From NCBI RefSeq assembly GCF_001544475.1, contig NZ_FCNW02000010.1, positions 103,550 through 167,549 of the forward strand: a DNA stretch of 64,000 nucleotides, in the 5' to 3' direction. Below the pieces are notes generated by a model. The model did not search any database. It was not told the origin of the DNA and was given only the letters and a program-made list of their open reading frames with translations. Origin of the DNA: Caballeronia humi. Lineage in GTDB: Bacteria > Pseudomonadota > Gammaproteobacteria > Burkholderiales > Burkholderiaceae. Position numbers and translations under genes: made by a program. Shown here in pieces: positions 8,175 through 18,097 of the stretch; positions within the stretch are counted from its first letter, which is position 1, and each line of letters opens with the position of its first letter.

Positions 8175-11100
8175 ATGAAACGCATGCTGTTTAATGCGAC
8201 GCAGCAGGAAGAGCTGCGCGTCGCCATCGTCGATGGGCAAAAACTCATCGACATCGACATCGAAACCGCCGGGCGCGAACAGCGCAAAGGCAATATCTAC
8301 AAGGGAGTCGTCACCCGCATCGAGCCCTCGCTCGAGGCCTGTTTCGTCAACTACGGCGAAGACCGCCACGGTTTTCTGCCATTCAAGGAAGTCGCCCGCC
8401 AGTATTTCCGTGACGGCGTCGACATGCGCTCCGCCCGCATCCAGGACGCGTTGCGCGAAGGCCAGGAACTGATCGTCCAGGTCGAAAAGGAAGAGCGCGG
8501 CAACAAGGGCGCGGCCCTCACCACGTTCATCTCGCTCGCCGGACGCTATCTTGTCCTGATGCCGAACAACCCGCGCGGCGGCGGCGTGTCGCGCCGGATC
8601 GAAGGCGACGAGCGGCAGGAACTGCGCGAAACCATGGCGCAGCTCGACCTGCCCGACGGCATGAGCATCATCGCGCGCACGGCGGGCATCGGCCGTTCGG
8701 CTGAAGAACTGCAGTGGGACCTGAACTATCTGATGCAACTGTGGCGCGCGATCGAAGCGGCGTCGCAGAGCGGCGTCGCGGGTACGCCGATGCTGATTTA
8801 TCTCGAATCGAGCCTCGTCATTCGCGCGATTCGCGACTATTTCCAGCCGGATATCGGCGAAATTCTCATCGATACGACCGAAATCCATGATCAGGCGCGC
8901 GCCTTCATGGACATCGTGATGCCCGACAACCTCTCGAAGGTGAAGCGCTATCACGACGACGTGCCGCTTTTCTCGCGCTTCCAGATCGAGCATCAGATTG
9001 AAACCGCGTACTCGCGCACGGTACCGCTGCCGTCGGGCGGCGCGATCGTGATCGACCACACGGAGGCGCTGGTCGCCATCGACGTGAACTCGGCTCGCTC
9101 GACCAAGGGCGCGGACATCGAGGAAACGGCCACGCGCACGAACCTCGAAGCCGCCGACGAAGTCGCGCGCCAGTTGCGTCTGCGCGATCTGGGCGGGCTG
9201 ATCGTGATCGATTTCATCGACATGGAATCGGCCAAGAGCCAGCGTGAAGTCGAGCAGCGCCTGAAAGATGCGCTCAAGCACGACCGCGCGCGCGTCCAGA
9301 TGGGCAAGATTTCGCGCTTCGGGTTGATGGAACTGTCGCGTCAGCGGCTGCGTCCGGCGCTCTCCGAAGGCAGCCACGTGACCTGCCCGCGCTGTAACGG
9401 CACGGGTCACATTCGCGATACGGAATCGTCCGCGCTGCAAGTGCTTCGGATCATTCAGGAAGAAGCGATGAAGGAAAACACCGCGGCGATCCATTGCCAG
9501 GTGCCGGTCGAGGTGACTGCCTTCTTGCTGAACGAAAAGCGCTCGGAAATCAACAAGATCGAGTCGCGCTTCAAGGTCAACGTCGTGTTGATCCCGAACA
9601 AGCATCTCGAGACGCCGCATTACAAGCTCGAACGCCTGCGGCACGACGACGCGCGTCTCGACGACCCGCGCGCCTCGTGGAAGATGGCCGTGGAAGCCGC
9701 GACCGAGATGGAATCCGAGACGGGCTACAGCAAGCGCACCGAAGAAGTGAAGCCGAAGCAGGAAGCGGCGGTCAAGGGCATCACGCCGGCTTCCCCGGCG
9801 CCGAGCGCACCGGTCAAGCCGGCTCCGGCCGAGGCTCCGGCAGCGGCCCCTGTCGCAGCGGCAGCTCCGGCTGCGGGCGGCTTCATCGGCTGGTTGAAGA
9901 ACCTGTTCGGCATGCAGCCCGAAGTGAAGCCGGCACCGGCTCCTGTCGAAGCGACGCCGCCTGCGCGGCCCGTGCGCGAGCGAGGCGAGCGCACGGAACG
10001 CGGCGAGCGTCCGGGCGGGGATCGGAATCGGAATCGCCGGGGTGGCGCTGCTGCCCGTGATGGCGCGCCGGCGGGTGCCAATGGCGCGAGCGCGGGTGGC
10101 CGTCCGGGTGGCCGTCGCGAAGAACGGGAACCGCGTGAAGCGCGTCCGGGCCGTGAGCCGCGCGAGGCACGTGAAGGTCGTGAGCCGCGTGAAACTCGCG
10201 AGCCGCGTGAACCGCGTGAGGTCCGTGAGCCGCGTGAATCTCGCGAGCCGCGCGAACCGCGTGAAGGCCGTGAACCGCGTGAGACTCGTGAACGTGGCGA
10301 GCGCGCCGAACGTCCGGAAGCCGCAGAACGCCAGGAGCGTCGCGAGCGGCCGGAGCGCGGTGAACGCCGTAAGCCGCAGCCGGAAGCCGCCGAAGCACTG
10401 ACGCAGGGCGAAACGGCGGCATCGGATATCGTCGAAACCGCGCAGGCCAACGCGGATGCGCAGATTGAAGGCATCGATCCGACGCTCTCGCCCGCTGATC
10501 AGGCCGCCGCAGCGCGTGACGGCGAAGAACGCCGTCGCCGTCGCAGGGGCCGTCGCGGTGGACGTCGCGAGCGCGACGAGGAAGGCGTGAACCACGCGGC
10601 CGATGTCGCAGAAAGCGAAGGCTCGGCTGAAAGCATGCCGGCGCAAGCGGGCGTGTTTGATACGGGGTCGTCGCAGGAAGCGGGCGAACGGCGCGAAACG
10701 CGTCCGGTTGCACCGGTGGAAGCGGCTGTCGCCGCAGTGCCGGTCGCCACAGCGGCTGCTGTTTTCAGCGTGACGGAGCTGCGCGAGGAGATCCGCGCGG
10801 AAGCAGTGCAACCTGTGGAATCGAAGCCGGTGCAACCGGTCGAGACCGCTCCGGCAGAAACGCCGCCGGTCGAGCCGACGCCGGAAGTCGCCGCGCCGAC
10901 GCCCGATCTGTTCGCGAAGCCCGCTGCGCCTCAGCCGGTCGAGAACCCGTTCGGTGCAGAGCCGAAGGTCGCTGAAACGAAGCCGGTCGATCCGTTTGCT
11001 CCGGTCGAGCAGGAAGCACCGAAGGCAGTGGAACAAGCGGCGGAAGCGGTCGAAATGCCGGCTGTGCAAGTGGAAGCGCCTGTCGCAGCCGAGCCGGCAG

Positions 11101-11486
11101 TCGAGGCAGAACCGCTGAAGACGGCTGCGGTCGCCGCGACGCCCGAGTCGGACATCGTCGCTGAGCAGGTCGTGACGCAGGCGACCGAATCGGCCCCGGT
11201 CGAATCGGAGCCGGTGAAGGCGTTCGAACCGGTGGCAACTGTCCCCGTTCCCGCGCCCACGCAGACGCCGATCCAGCCGACCCCGCTGAAGGAAGACGCT
11301 CTGAAGCCGATGCTTGAAACGGCCGGCCTCGTATGGGTGAACACCGACGCCGACAAACTGCGCGCAGCCAGCGCCGCCGCCGAGCAAGTCGAAGCGCCGA
11401 AGCGCGCGCCGCGTGAGCGCAAGCCGCTCCCGCCGCTCGACGCCGCGCCGATGCAGCAAGTCGAAACGGGCAAGGACGCGCACTAA
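8175..11486 (+). CDS. rne: Ribonuclease E
   Basis: Essential endoribonuclease for mRNA decay and rRNA/tRNA processing, and degradosome scaffold at the inner membrane. 1103 aa. The S1 domain lies near residues 36-118. Catalytic D303 (VAIDVNSA) and D346 (IVIDFIDME) and zinc-link C404/C407 (CPRCNGTG) fall at exactly the E. coli positions. [13 protein letters not shown] at about residues 566-578 is an amphipathic helix at the place of the E. coli membrane-targeting segment. The rest is disordered: an Arg/Glu/Pro block with RE-P repeats (about 650-740), an Arg-rich patch near 790-800, then a Pro/Ala/Val/Glu tail. Divergent from rluC, with a terminator after the stop. Confidence 0.98.
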   Translation: MKRMLFNATQQEELRVAIVDGQKLIDIDIETAGREQRKGNIYKGVVTRIEPSLEACFVNYGEDRHGFLPFKEVARQYFRDGVDMRSARIQDALREGQELIVQVEKEERGNKGAALTTFISLAGRYLVLMPNNPRGGGVSRRIEGDERQELRETMAQLDLPDGMSIIARTAGIGRSAEELQWDLNYLMQLWRAIEAASQSGVAGTPMLIYLESSLVIRAIRDYFQPDIGEILIDTTEIHDQARAFMDIVMPDNLSKVKRYHDDVPLFSRFQIEHQIETAYSRTVPLPSGGAIVIDHTEALVAIDVNSARSTKGADIEETATRTNLEAADEVARQLRLRDLGGLIVIDFIDMESAKSQREVEQRLKDALKHDRARVQMGKISRFGLMELSRQRLRPALSEGSHVTCPRCNGTGHIRDTESSALQVLRIIQEEAMKENTAAIHCQVPVEVTAFLLNEKRSEINKIESRFKVNVVLIPNKHLETPHYKLERLRHDDARLDDPRASWKMAVEAATEMESETGYSKRTEEVKPKQEAAVKGITPASPAPSAPVKPAPAEAPAAAPVAAAAPAAGGFIGWLKNLFGMQPEVKPAPAPVEATPPARPVRERGERTERGERPGGDRNRNRRGGAAARDGAPAGANGASAGGRPGGRREEREPREARPGREPREAREGREPRETREPREPREVREPRESREPREPREGREPRETRERGERAERPEAAERQERRERPERGERRKPQPEAAEALTQGETAASDIVETAQANADAQIEGIDPTLSPADQAAAARDGEERRRRRRGRRGGRRERDEEGVNHAADVAESEGSAESMPAQAGVFDTGSSQEAGERRETRPVAPVEAAVAAVPVATAAAVFSVTELREEIRAEAVQPVESKPVQPVETAPAETPPVEPTPEVAAPTPDLFAKPAAPQPVENPFGAEPKVAETKPVDPFAPVEQEAPKAVEQAAEAVEMPAVQVEAPVAAEPAVEAEPLKTAAVAATPESDIVAEQVVTQATESAPVESEPVKAFEPVATVPVPAPTQTPIQPTPLKEDALKPMLETAGLVWVNTDADKLRAASAAAEQVEAPKRAPRERKPLPPLDAAPMQQVETGKDAH

Positions 11487-11516
11487 GCGCGTCAGCAGGA
11501 TCGAAGTGGTACGACG

Positions 11517-11552
11517 AAGCGCCACCGGCTCACGCCGCGTGGCGCTTTTTTC
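11517..11552 (+). terminator. Intrinsic terminator of rne
   Basis: AAGCGCCAC and GTGGCGCTT form a nine-pair stem around a 13-base loop, followed by a run of T residues. It starts about 30 bases after the rne stop. Confidence 0.85.
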
Positions 11553-11667
11553 GTGGGAATAGGTCAAGAATAGGCAGGACAGACCTACCGAAAGGTATAA
11601 GCGCCCCGCCGTCCGCATCCGGCTAAAATAGTCATTGCAGCCCGCACACATATCTATAACGACCGCC

Positions 11668-12777
11668 ATGTCCCGACGCATCATTCCCGTTGCCGATGTC
11701 AGCACGATCCCGGATTTTTCCGGCATCGCGACGGCGCCGTCGGGCCTGCTCACCGACACTCTCGCGCGGCCGCTGCGCGACCTGCGCATTTCGGTCACGG
11801 ATCGCTGCAATTTCCGCTGTGTGTACTGCATGCCGCGCGAAGTCTTCGACAAGGACTACCAGTTCCTGCCGCACGCCGCGCTGTTGTCGTTCGAGGAAAT
11901 CGAGCGGATCGCACGGATTTTCGTCGCGCATGGCGTTGAGAAGATCCGGCTGACGGGCGGCGAGCCGCTGCTGCGCAAGAACATCGAATTTCTGATCGAG
12001 CGGCTGGCGCTTTTGCATACCCCGGAGGGCCGTCCGCTCGACATCACACTCACCACCAACGGCTCGATCCTCGCGCGCAAGGCGCGGTCGCTGAAGGATG
12101 CGGGCCTGTCGCGCGTGACGGTCAGCCTCGACGCCCTCGACGACCCACTCTTCCGCCGCATGAACGACGCCGACTTCGCCGTCGCGGACGTGCTCGAAGG
12201 CATCGATGCCGCGCACGCCGCCGGCCTCGCGCCGCTCAAGGTCAACATGGTGGTCAAGCGCGGCACGAACGACGGCGAAATCCTGCCGATGGCGCGCCAC
12301 TTCAAGGGCAGCGGCACCGTGCTGCGGTTCATCGAATACATGGACGTGGGCGCGTCGAACGGCTGGAACATGAGCGAAGTGCTGCCCTCCGCGGAGGTCG
12401 TCGCGCGCATCGCCCGGCACTTTCCGCTCGCGCCGCTCGAAGCGCACTCGGCCGCCGAAACGGCGCAGCGCTGGGGCTACGCGGACGGCAGCGGCGAAAT
12501 CGGCGTGATCTCCAGCGTGACGCGCGCGTTTTGCGGCACCTGTACGCGAGCGCGGCTGTCGACAGAAGGCAAGCTCTACCTCTGCCTCTTCGCGAGCTAC
12601 GGTCACGACCTGCGCGGCCTGATGCGAAACGGGGCGAGCGACGAAACCATCGCGACCGCCGTCGCGCGCATTTGGGAACAGCGCACCGACCGTTATTCGC
12701 AACTGCGCGGCAGCAACGCGCTGCCCGCCGCCGACCGCGACGCGCCGCGCGTCGAGATGTCGTACATCGGCGGCTGA
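11668..12777 (+). CDS. moaA: GTP 3',8-cyclase MoaA
   Basis: Radical SAM enzyme for the first step of molybdenum cofactor synthesis. 369 aa from the ATG at 11668 ([13 protein letters not shown]); a TTG further upstream only adds eleven weak residues. The SAM cluster is CNFRCVYC (C-x3-C-x2-C), followed by [12 protein letters not shown] and LTTNGSIL; the C-terminal substrate cluster is [18 protein letters not shown]. The extreme C-terminus is SYIGG, with the GG tail typical of MoaA. A TAAAAT -10-like element sits about 40 bases upstream. One base separates its stop from the mobA start. Confidence 0.97.
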   Translation: MSRRIIPVADVSTIPDFSGIATAPSGLLTDTLARPLRDLRISVTDRCNFRCVYCMPREVFDKDYQFLPHAALLSFEEIERIARIFVAHGVEKIRLTGGEPLLRKNIEFLIERLALLHTPEGRPLDITLTTNGSILARKARSLKDAGLSRVTVSLDALDDPLFRRMNDADFAVADVLEGIDAAHAAGLAPLKVNMVVKRGTNDGEILPMARHFKGSGTVLRFIEYMDVGASNGWNMSEVLPSAEVVARIARHFPLAPLEAHSAAETAQRWGYADGSGEIGVISSVTRAFCGTCTRARLSTEGKLYLCLFASYGHDLRGLMRNGASDETIATAVARIWEQRTDRYSQLRGSNALPAADRDAPRVEMSYIGG

Positions 12778-12778
12778 A

Positions 12779-13408
12779 GTGGTTGACGTAACCGATTCGC
12801 GCGTCGGCCGCGAGAACATCACGGGCGTCGTGCTCGCTGGCGGACGCGGTTCGCGCATGGGCGGCATCGACAAGGGCATGCAGCCGTTCGACGGCGCGCC
12901 GCTCGCGCTCCACGTGCTGCGGCGCCTCGCGCCCCAGGCCGCCGCGATGCTGATCAGCGCGAATCGCAGCATCGATGAGTACGCGTGCCTCGGCGAGCCG
13001 TTCGGCGCGAAAGTCGTCACCGATACGCTGCCCGATTTCCCCGGCCCGCTCGCCGGCATCGTCGCCGCGATGCGCGCCGCGCCGACCGGGTATGTGCTGA
13101 CCGCGCCCTGCGACGCGCCCTTCCTCGACGAAAACCTGGCGCAAACGCTGGCCCATGCCCTCGCCGCGCACGACGCCGATATCGCGACCGTAGTCGTCGA
13201 AACGAACGGCCGGCGCGATCTGCATCCCGTGTTCGCGCTCTTGCGCGTGTCGCTCGCCGATGACCTGGAAGCCAGTCTGCGTGCGGGCGAGCGCAAGGTC
13301 CGCGCGTGGTACGCGCGCCACAGGACGGTGGAAGTGGCGTTCGCGAATGTGCACGCGTTTTACAATGTCAATGATTTGCAGCAGCTCGCCGAACTGGAAC
13401 GCCGGTAG
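12779..13408 (+). CDS. mobA: Molybdenum cofactor guanylyltransferase MobA
   Basis: Attaches GMP to molybdopterin to make the bis-MGD cofactor. 209 aa with a GTG start placed one base after moaA. The nucleotide-binding signature VVLAGGRGSRMGGIDKGMQ is near residues 17-35; TAPCDAPFLDE is the metal-binding segment, and RRDLHPVFALL the later conserved block. Part of moaA-mobA-moeA. Confidence 0.96.
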   Translation: MVDVTDSRVGRENITGVVLAGGRGSRMGGIDKGMQPFDGAPLALHVLRRLAPQAAAMLISANRSIDEYACLGEPFGAKVVTDTLPDFPGPLAGIVAAMRAAPTGYVLTAPCDAPFLDENLAQTLAHALAAHDADIATVVVETNGRRDLHPVFALLRVSLADDLEASLRAGERKVRAWYARHRTVEVAFANVHAFYNVNDLQQLAELERR

Positions 13409-13535
13409 TCTTCGGCTCCAGTGGAACCGGTTTTCACCGAGCGCCTTCTCCTCCCGACCCGCCCGCGTCCAGCACAACCGGCGTCGCGAGACACCCGATC
13501 CAATCGCCCGACTTCAGTCGCGACCCTCCCGATTC

Positions 13536-14834
13536 ATGACCACGTCCAGGCCATTTCCCGATTGCGTCGCTCATTACGATCCGAACGCCCTGCCCGTCAG
13601 CGCGGCGCAGGAAATCGTGCGCCAGTGGGCCGCGCCTCGGGGACCGGCGCCGGCCGAGCGCGTGAGCCTCTTCGATGCGCTCGATCGCGTGCTGGCCGAG
13701 GACGTGATTTCACCGATCGACGTGCCTGCGCACGACAATTCCGCGATGGACGGCTATGCGTTCGCGGGCGCGAAGCTCGAAAGCGCGGGGGAAGTCGAAC
13801 TGACGGTGATCGGCACGGCGCTCGCGGGTCAGCCGTACGCGAATGCGTTGGGCGCCGCGCAATGCGTGCGCATCATGACGGGCGCGCTGATTCCGCCCGG
13901 CTGCGACACGGTCGTGCCTCAAGAGTTCGTCAAGCGCGAAGGCGACGCGATTCGCTTCGCGGCGAGCGCGCTGCGTCAGGGACAAAACCGCCGCCTCGCG
14001 GGAGAAGATCTCGCGAAAGGCCGGCCGGCGCTTCGCGCGGGACGCATCGTGCGCGCGTCGGACCTCGGCTTGCTGGCGTCGCTTGGGATCGCGGAAGTCG
14101 CGGTGCGGCGGCGTCTGCGGGTCGCGTTCTTTTCGACCGGCGACGAGTTGCGCTCGGTCGGCGAGACGCTCGCGCCCGGCTGCGTCTACGACAGCAATCG
14201 CTACACGCTTTATGCGATGCTGCGGCGACTAAACGTCGAGCCGGTCGATCTGGGCATCGTCCGCGACGATCGCGCCTCGCTCGAGATCGCACTGCGCCGC
14301 GCGACCGAAGTGGCCGACGTCGTCATCAGCTCGGGCGGAGTCTCCGTCGGCGATGCCGATTTCACGCGCGAGCTGATGAATTCGCTCGGCGACGTCGCGT
14401 TCTGGAAGATCGCGATGCGCCCCGGCCGGCCGCTCGCCTTCGGCCGGCTGTGGTCCGGTCCGCGCCCGGGCGACGGCGAATCGGCGCTCTTCTTCGGCTT
14501 GCCCGGCAACCCGGTCGCGGTGATGGCGACGTTCTACTTCATCGTGCGCGAGGCGTTGCTCGCGATGTCGGGCGCAGCGCGCGAGGCGCTACCGGTGATC
14601 GAAGCCGTGAGCACCGAGCCGCTGAAGAAACGCGCGGGCCGCACCGAATTCCAGCGCGGCGTCGCGAGGCGCGGCGACGACGGGCGCTTCACCGTCGTGA
14701 CGACGGGCCCGCAAGGCTCGGGCGTGCTGAGTTCGATGAGCGAAGCGAACTGTTTCATCGTGCTCGAGCACGAGCGCGGCGACATCGACGCGGGCGACGA
14801 AGTCCGCATCGTGCCGTTTGCCGGACTGATCTGA
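13536..14834 (+). CDS. moeA: Molybdopterin molybdenumtransferase MoeA
   Basis: Inserts molybdate into adenylylated molybdopterin. 432 aa from ATG 13536 (MTTSRPFPDCVAHYD); the open frame extends upstream through mobA but without a family match. Hallmarks are DNSAMDGYAF (domain I), VRIMTGALIPPG, FFSTGDEL, SSGGVSVGDADFTRELM (MoCF-binding domain) and GLPGNPVAVMATF. It is 127 bp downstream of mobA and completes the moa-mob-moe group. Confidence 0.97.
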   Translation: MTTSRPFPDCVAHYDPNALPVSAAQEIVRQWAAPRGPAPAERVSLFDALDRVLAEDVISPIDVPAHDNSAMDGYAFAGAKLESAGEVELTVIGTALAGQPYANALGAAQCVRIMTGALIPPGCDTVVPQEFVKREGDAIRFAASALRQGQNRRLAGEDLAKGRPALRAGRIVRASDLGLLASLGIAEVAVRRRLRVAFFSTGDELRSVGETLAPGCVYDSNRYTLYAMLRRLNVEPVDLGIVRDDRASLEIALRRATEVADVVISSGGVSVGDADFTRELMNSLGDVAFWKIAMRPGRPLAFGRLWSGPRPGDGESALFFGLPGNPVAVMATFYFIVREALLAMSGAAREALPVIEAVSTEPLKKRAGRTEFQRGVARRGDDGRFTVVTTGPQGSGVLSSMSEANCFIVLEHERGDIDAGDEVRIVPFAGLI

Positions 14835-14883
14835 ACCACGCAGCAACGCATTTGATACATCGACAGCAGGGGATTTTCCTTCA

Positions 14884-15159
14884 ATGAAAAAGCAGATTTC
14901 CTTCATCGCGCCGGGTCAGACGGCCAAGGCGCTGATCCTCGTGTACCTGACGTTCAGCGTGCCGATCGTGCTGATCGGCGTGCTGGTCGCGTTCTTCCGC
15001 TTCGGTTCCGTCGAGCTCAGCACGGTGACGAGCGCGCTCCTGCTCAACGCTATCCTCGGCTTCGTGCTGCTGTGGATCGCGTGCCACGCGTACAACTGGG
15101 TGGCGTCGCGCTTCGGCGGCATCGAGATCGTGCTGTCCGACGCGCCGGAGGAGGCGTGA
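14884..15159 (+). CDS. Small two-helix membrane protein, unknown function
   Basis: 91 aa. Two hydrophobic segments of about 20 residues (about 16-37 and 50-70) flank a short loop; the C-terminus is acidic (LSDAPEEA). I do not recognise a named family, though the pattern resembles short DUF3566-like membrane proteins. It is preceded by a weak AG-rich site and overlaps the following GNAT gene (TGATG), so the two are probably cotranscribed. Confidence 0.75.
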   Translation: MKKQISFIAPGQTAKALILVYLTFSVPIVLIGVLVAFFRFGSVELSTVTSALLLNAILGFVLLWIACHAYNWVASRFGGIEIVLSDAPEEA

Positions 15160-15641
15160 TGAGCACGTCGATCCGCGCCGCCAAACCCGCCGATATCAGC
15201 GCGATCTTCGGATTGATGAGGGAGCTCGCCGAGTTCGAGAAACTCACGCACCTCTTCATCGCGACCGAAGACGGCGTGCGCGACGCACTGTTCGGCGCGC
15301 GTCCGGCGGCGGAAGCGCTCGTTGCGGAAGAAAGCGGCCAGATCGTCGGTTATGCGCTCTTTTTTCACAACTACTCGACATTCCTCGGCAAGCGCGGCCT
15401 CTATCTCGAAGACCTGTACGTGCGCCCGACATTGCGCGGCAGCGGCCTCGGCACCAAGATGCTGCGCACGCTGGCGGCTCTCGCGATCGAACGCCAGTGC
15501 GGCCGTTTCGAGTGGTCGGTGCTCGACTGGAACCAGCCGGCCATCGATTTCTACGAAAAGATGGGCGCGACCGTGCTGCCCGACTGGCGCATCGTGCGCA
15601 TCACCGGCGAGTCGCTCGACAAGCTGGCGCACCAAAGCTGA
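15159..15641 (+). CDS. GNAT family N-acetyltransferase
   Basis: 160 aa from the ATG at 15159; the frame stays open upstream but within the membrane-protein gene. The acetyl-CoA-binding motif A is VRPTLRGSGLGTKMLRTLA (about residues 87-105), preceded by LYLEDLYV and followed by FEWSVLDWNQPAIDFYEKMG, as in the spermidine/diamine acetyltransferase branch. The substrate is not determinable. Convergent with rmuC, with only three bases between the stops. Confidence 0.9.
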   Translation: MSTSIRAAKPADISAIFGLMRELAEFEKLTHLFIATEDGVRDALFGARPAAEALVAEESGQIVGYALFFHNYSTFLGKRGLYLEDLYVRPTLRGSGLGTKMLRTLAALAIERQCGRFEWSVLDWNQPAIDFYEKMGATVLPDWRIVRITGESLDKLAHQS

Positions 15642-15644
15642 AGC

Positions 15645-17111
15645 TCACGCCTCGTCGGGATCGTCCCCCGGCGACGCCCCGAGCAACCCCGCCGCCTGCT
15701 CACCCGGCAACGCCTCCACGTCGCGCAGCTTCTTGCTCATCTGACGCGTGCGCGTCTCCGCCGCTTCGATCGAGCGCGTCACGGTTTCGAGCTGGCGTTT
15801 CGTGTTCGCGAGCACATCGCCGAATTTGCGGAACTCCGTTTTCACTGCGCCGAGCACCTGCCAAACCTCGCTCGAGCGCTTCTCGATCGCGAGCGTCCTG
15901 AACCCCATCTGCAGGCTGTTGAGCAACGCGGTCAGCGTCGTCGGCCCGGCGATGCTCACGCGGTACTCGCGCTGTAAAAGATCGGTCAGGCCCGGCCGAC
16001 GCAGGATTTCGGCATACAAGCCTTCGGTCGGCAGGAAAAGCAGCGCGAAATCGGTCGTGTGCGGCGGCGCGACGTACTTCTCCGCGATCGCCTTCGCCTC
16101 CGCGCGCACGCGCCCTTCCAGCGCGCGCGACGCTTCCTCCACCGCGACCACGTCCGCGCGCTCCTGCGCATCGATCAGGCGCTCGTAATCCTCGCGCGGA
16201 AACTTCGCGTCGATCGGCAGCCACACCGGCGTCGCGATGCTGCCGGCCGTGCCCGGCGCGTCGTGGCGCCCGGGAAGCTTGATCGCAAACTCGACGCGTT
16301 CGTTGCTCTTCGGAATCGTCGCGACGTTTTTTGCGTACTGATCGGGCGTGAGCACCTGTTCGAGCAGCGATTCGAGCTGCACTTCACCCCAGGTGCCGCG
16401 CGTCTTCACATTCGTCAGCACCTTCTTCAGATCGCCGACGCCGGCCGCGAGCGTCTGCATCTCGCCGAGTCCGCGATGCACCTGCTCCAGCCGGTCCGAC
16501 ACGAGCTTGAACGATTCACCGAGCCGCTGTTCTAGCGTCGCGTGGAGTTTTTCATCGACGGTGCGGCGCATTTCCTCCAGCTTCGCCGCGTTGTTCGACT
16601 CGATGTCCTTCAGCCGCGCTTCGAGCGTCTCGCGCACTTCGCCGAGGCGCCGGTCGTTCGTCTCCGAGAGTTGCGCGAGCTGCAGCGTCAGCGCGTCGCC
16701 GAAGCGCTTGAGCGCGTTGCCCTGCTCGTCGCGCGCGTGCTGGAGTTGCAGCGCGTTGCTCTCCGTGAGCTTCACGAGTTGCTGCGAAAACCCATCGATC
16801 TGCGCGTTCTGCACCGTCGCCATGCTGGCGAGCTGCGTCGCGAGCGTCTGCTGGAATTGCGCGAAGCCGCTGCTCGCCTCGGTGCGCGACGCGCGCGAAC
16901 TCTCGGTGATGTCGCCGCGCAGGCCGCGTTCGAGCCGTTCCTGCGCGCGGGCATGCGCTTCGCCCATGTCGTTGATGCGATCGGTCAGCGCGCTAAATTC
17001 CTGCTCGACATCGTCGCGCGCGTGGCGACGCACCAGCGCGAACAACACGATGAGGGCAATCAGAAGCGCAATCGCGAGCAACGCGACCGCGCCGGGTAAC
17101 AGCATTGTCAT
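15645..17111 (-). CDS. rmuC: DNA recombination protein RmuC
   Basis: RmuC proteins limit recombination at inverted repeats and have a PD-(D/E)XK-like nuclease domain. 488 aa from ATG 17111; the open frame continues upstream but inside the dehydrogenase gene. An N-terminal membrane anchor (about residues 3-27) is followed by a long coiled coil (about 40-215), then the core with LKKVLTNVKTRGTWGEVQLE, LPIDAKFPREDYERL and FALLFLPTEGLYAEIL. The start overlaps the dehydrogenase stop (ATGA), making it the last gene of a four-gene run. Confidence 0.94.
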   Translation of the reverse strand: MTMLLPGAVALLAIALLIALIVLFALVRRHARDDVEQEFSALTDRINDMGEAHARAQERLERGLRGDITESSRASRTEASSGFAQFQQTLATQLASMATVQNAQIDGFSQQLVKLTESNALQLQHARDEQGNALKRFGDALTLQLAQLSETNDRRLGEVRETLEARLKDIESNNAAKLEEMRRTVDEKLHATLEQRLGESFKLVSDRLEQVHRGLGEMQTLAAGVGDLKKVLTNVKTRGTWGEVQLESLLEQVLTPDQYAKNVATIPKSNERVEFAIKLPGRHDAPGTAGSIATPVWLPIDAKFPREDYERLIDAQERADVVAVEEASRALEGRVRAEAKAIAEKYVAPPHTTDFALLFLPTEGLYAEILRRPGLTDLLQREYRVSIAGPTTLTALLNSLQMGFRTLAIEKRSSEVWQVLGAVKTEFRKFGDVLANTKRQLETVTRSIEAAETRTRQMSKKLRDVEALPGEQAAGLLGASPGDDPDEA

Positions 17112-18088
17112 TTCTTGAGAACGTCCGGGTTGATTGGATTCGGGGGATTGCCAGCGCGCGGACCTTCGCCCAAACCGGCGATCAGGTTGTCGGCGGCGAG
17201 GTTCGCCATCGCGCGGCGCGTCGCTTCGCTCGCGCTCGCAATGTGCGGCGTGAGCACGACATTCGTGAGCGTCAGGAAATCGCGATTGAAATTCGGCTCG
17301 CCTTCGAACACGTCGAGTCCGGCGGCCGCGATCTGACCGCGCCGCAGCGCGTCGATCAACGCCGCATCGTCGACGATTCCGCCGCGCGCGATGTTGGTCA
17401 GCGTCGCGCTCGGCTTCATCAGCGTGAGTTCCGTCGCGCCGATCGTGTGATGACTCTCGCGGCTGTAGGGCACGACGAGCACGACGTGATCGGCGCGCTT
17501 GAGCAGGTCTTCCTTCGACGCGTATTCCGCGTTCAGTTCCGTCTCGATCTCCGGCGCGACACGCGAGCGGTTGTGATAGATCACACGCATGTTGAATCCG
17601 CGCGCGCGCCGTGCCAGCGCCTGCCCGATGCGTCCCATGCCGATCACGCCGAGCGTCGAGCCGTGGATGTCGGAGCCGGTGAACGCGTCGTACGACCATT
17701 CCTGCCACTTGCCGGCGCGCAGGTAATGCTCGGATTCGGTAATGCGGCGCGCGGTCGCCATCATCAGCGCCCAGCCGAAGTCGGCAGTGGTTTCGTTCAG
17801 CACGTCGGGCGTGTTGGTGCCGAGCACGCCGTGCGCGTTGAACGCCTGCATGTCGAAATTGTTGTAGCCGACCGCCATGTTCGACACCACCTTCAGGTTC
17901 GGCGCGCCTTCGATCGCCTTCGCGCCGACGGGGTCGCCCGCGATGAACGCGCCGTCCTTGTCGGCGAGACGCTCGGCGATCTTGTCGGCGGGGAGCGCGG
18001 GGCCGTCGTGGGCATCGACTTCGAAATACTGCTTCAGCCGTTCGATCACGTCGGGGAAGATGGGGCGCGAAACGAAAACCTTCTTCAT
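17108..18088 (-). CDS. 2-hydroxyacid dehydrogenase, glyoxylate/hydroxypyruvate reductase type
   Basis: NAD(P)H-dependent reductase of the D-2-hydroxyacid family, closest in pattern to GhrB. 326 aa. The cofactor motif is GVIGMGRIGQALARRARGF (about residues 147-165). Catalytic residues are visible as Arg in NIARGGIVDD, Glu in DVFEGEPN and His in LTPHIASAS. The N-terminus KVFVSRPIFPDVIERL is typical. It lies nine bases after the antiporter gene and overlaps rmuC. Confidence 0.92.
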   Translation of the reverse strand: MKKVFVSRPIFPDVIERLKQYFEVDAHDGPALPADKIAERLADKDGAFIAGDPVGAKAIEGAPNLKVVSNMAVGYNNFDMQAFNAHGVLGTNTPDVLNETTADFGWALMMATARRITESEHYLRAGKWQEWSYDAFTGSDIHGSTLGVIGMGRIGQALARRARGFNMRVIYHNRSRVAPEIETELNAEYASKEDLLKRADHVVLVVPYSRESHHTIGATELTLMKPSATLTNIARGGIVDDAALIDALRRGQIAAAGLDVFEGEPNFNRDFLTLTNVVLTPHIASASEATRRAMANLAADNLIAGLGEGPRAGNPPNPINPDVLKK

Positions 18089-18097
18089 CGATTGCTC

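Noticed and set aside
10100..10330. Short near-tandem repeats that might suggest a CRISPR array or a VNTR
   Set aside because: They are in frame and encode the RE-P repeats of the RNase E scaffold; no spacers of even length and no cas genes.
8172..11852. A 1226-residue open frame antisense to rne
   Set aside because: It mirrors the rne coding strand; its composition (Arg/Phe/Leu-rich, Asp/Arg-rich) is what results from reading high-GC rne codons backwards, and RNase E is beyond doubt.
13260..13535. An upstream extension of moeA through the end of mobA
   Set aside because: The first 92 codons have no MoeA similarity and overlap mobA; family N-terminus begins at 13536.
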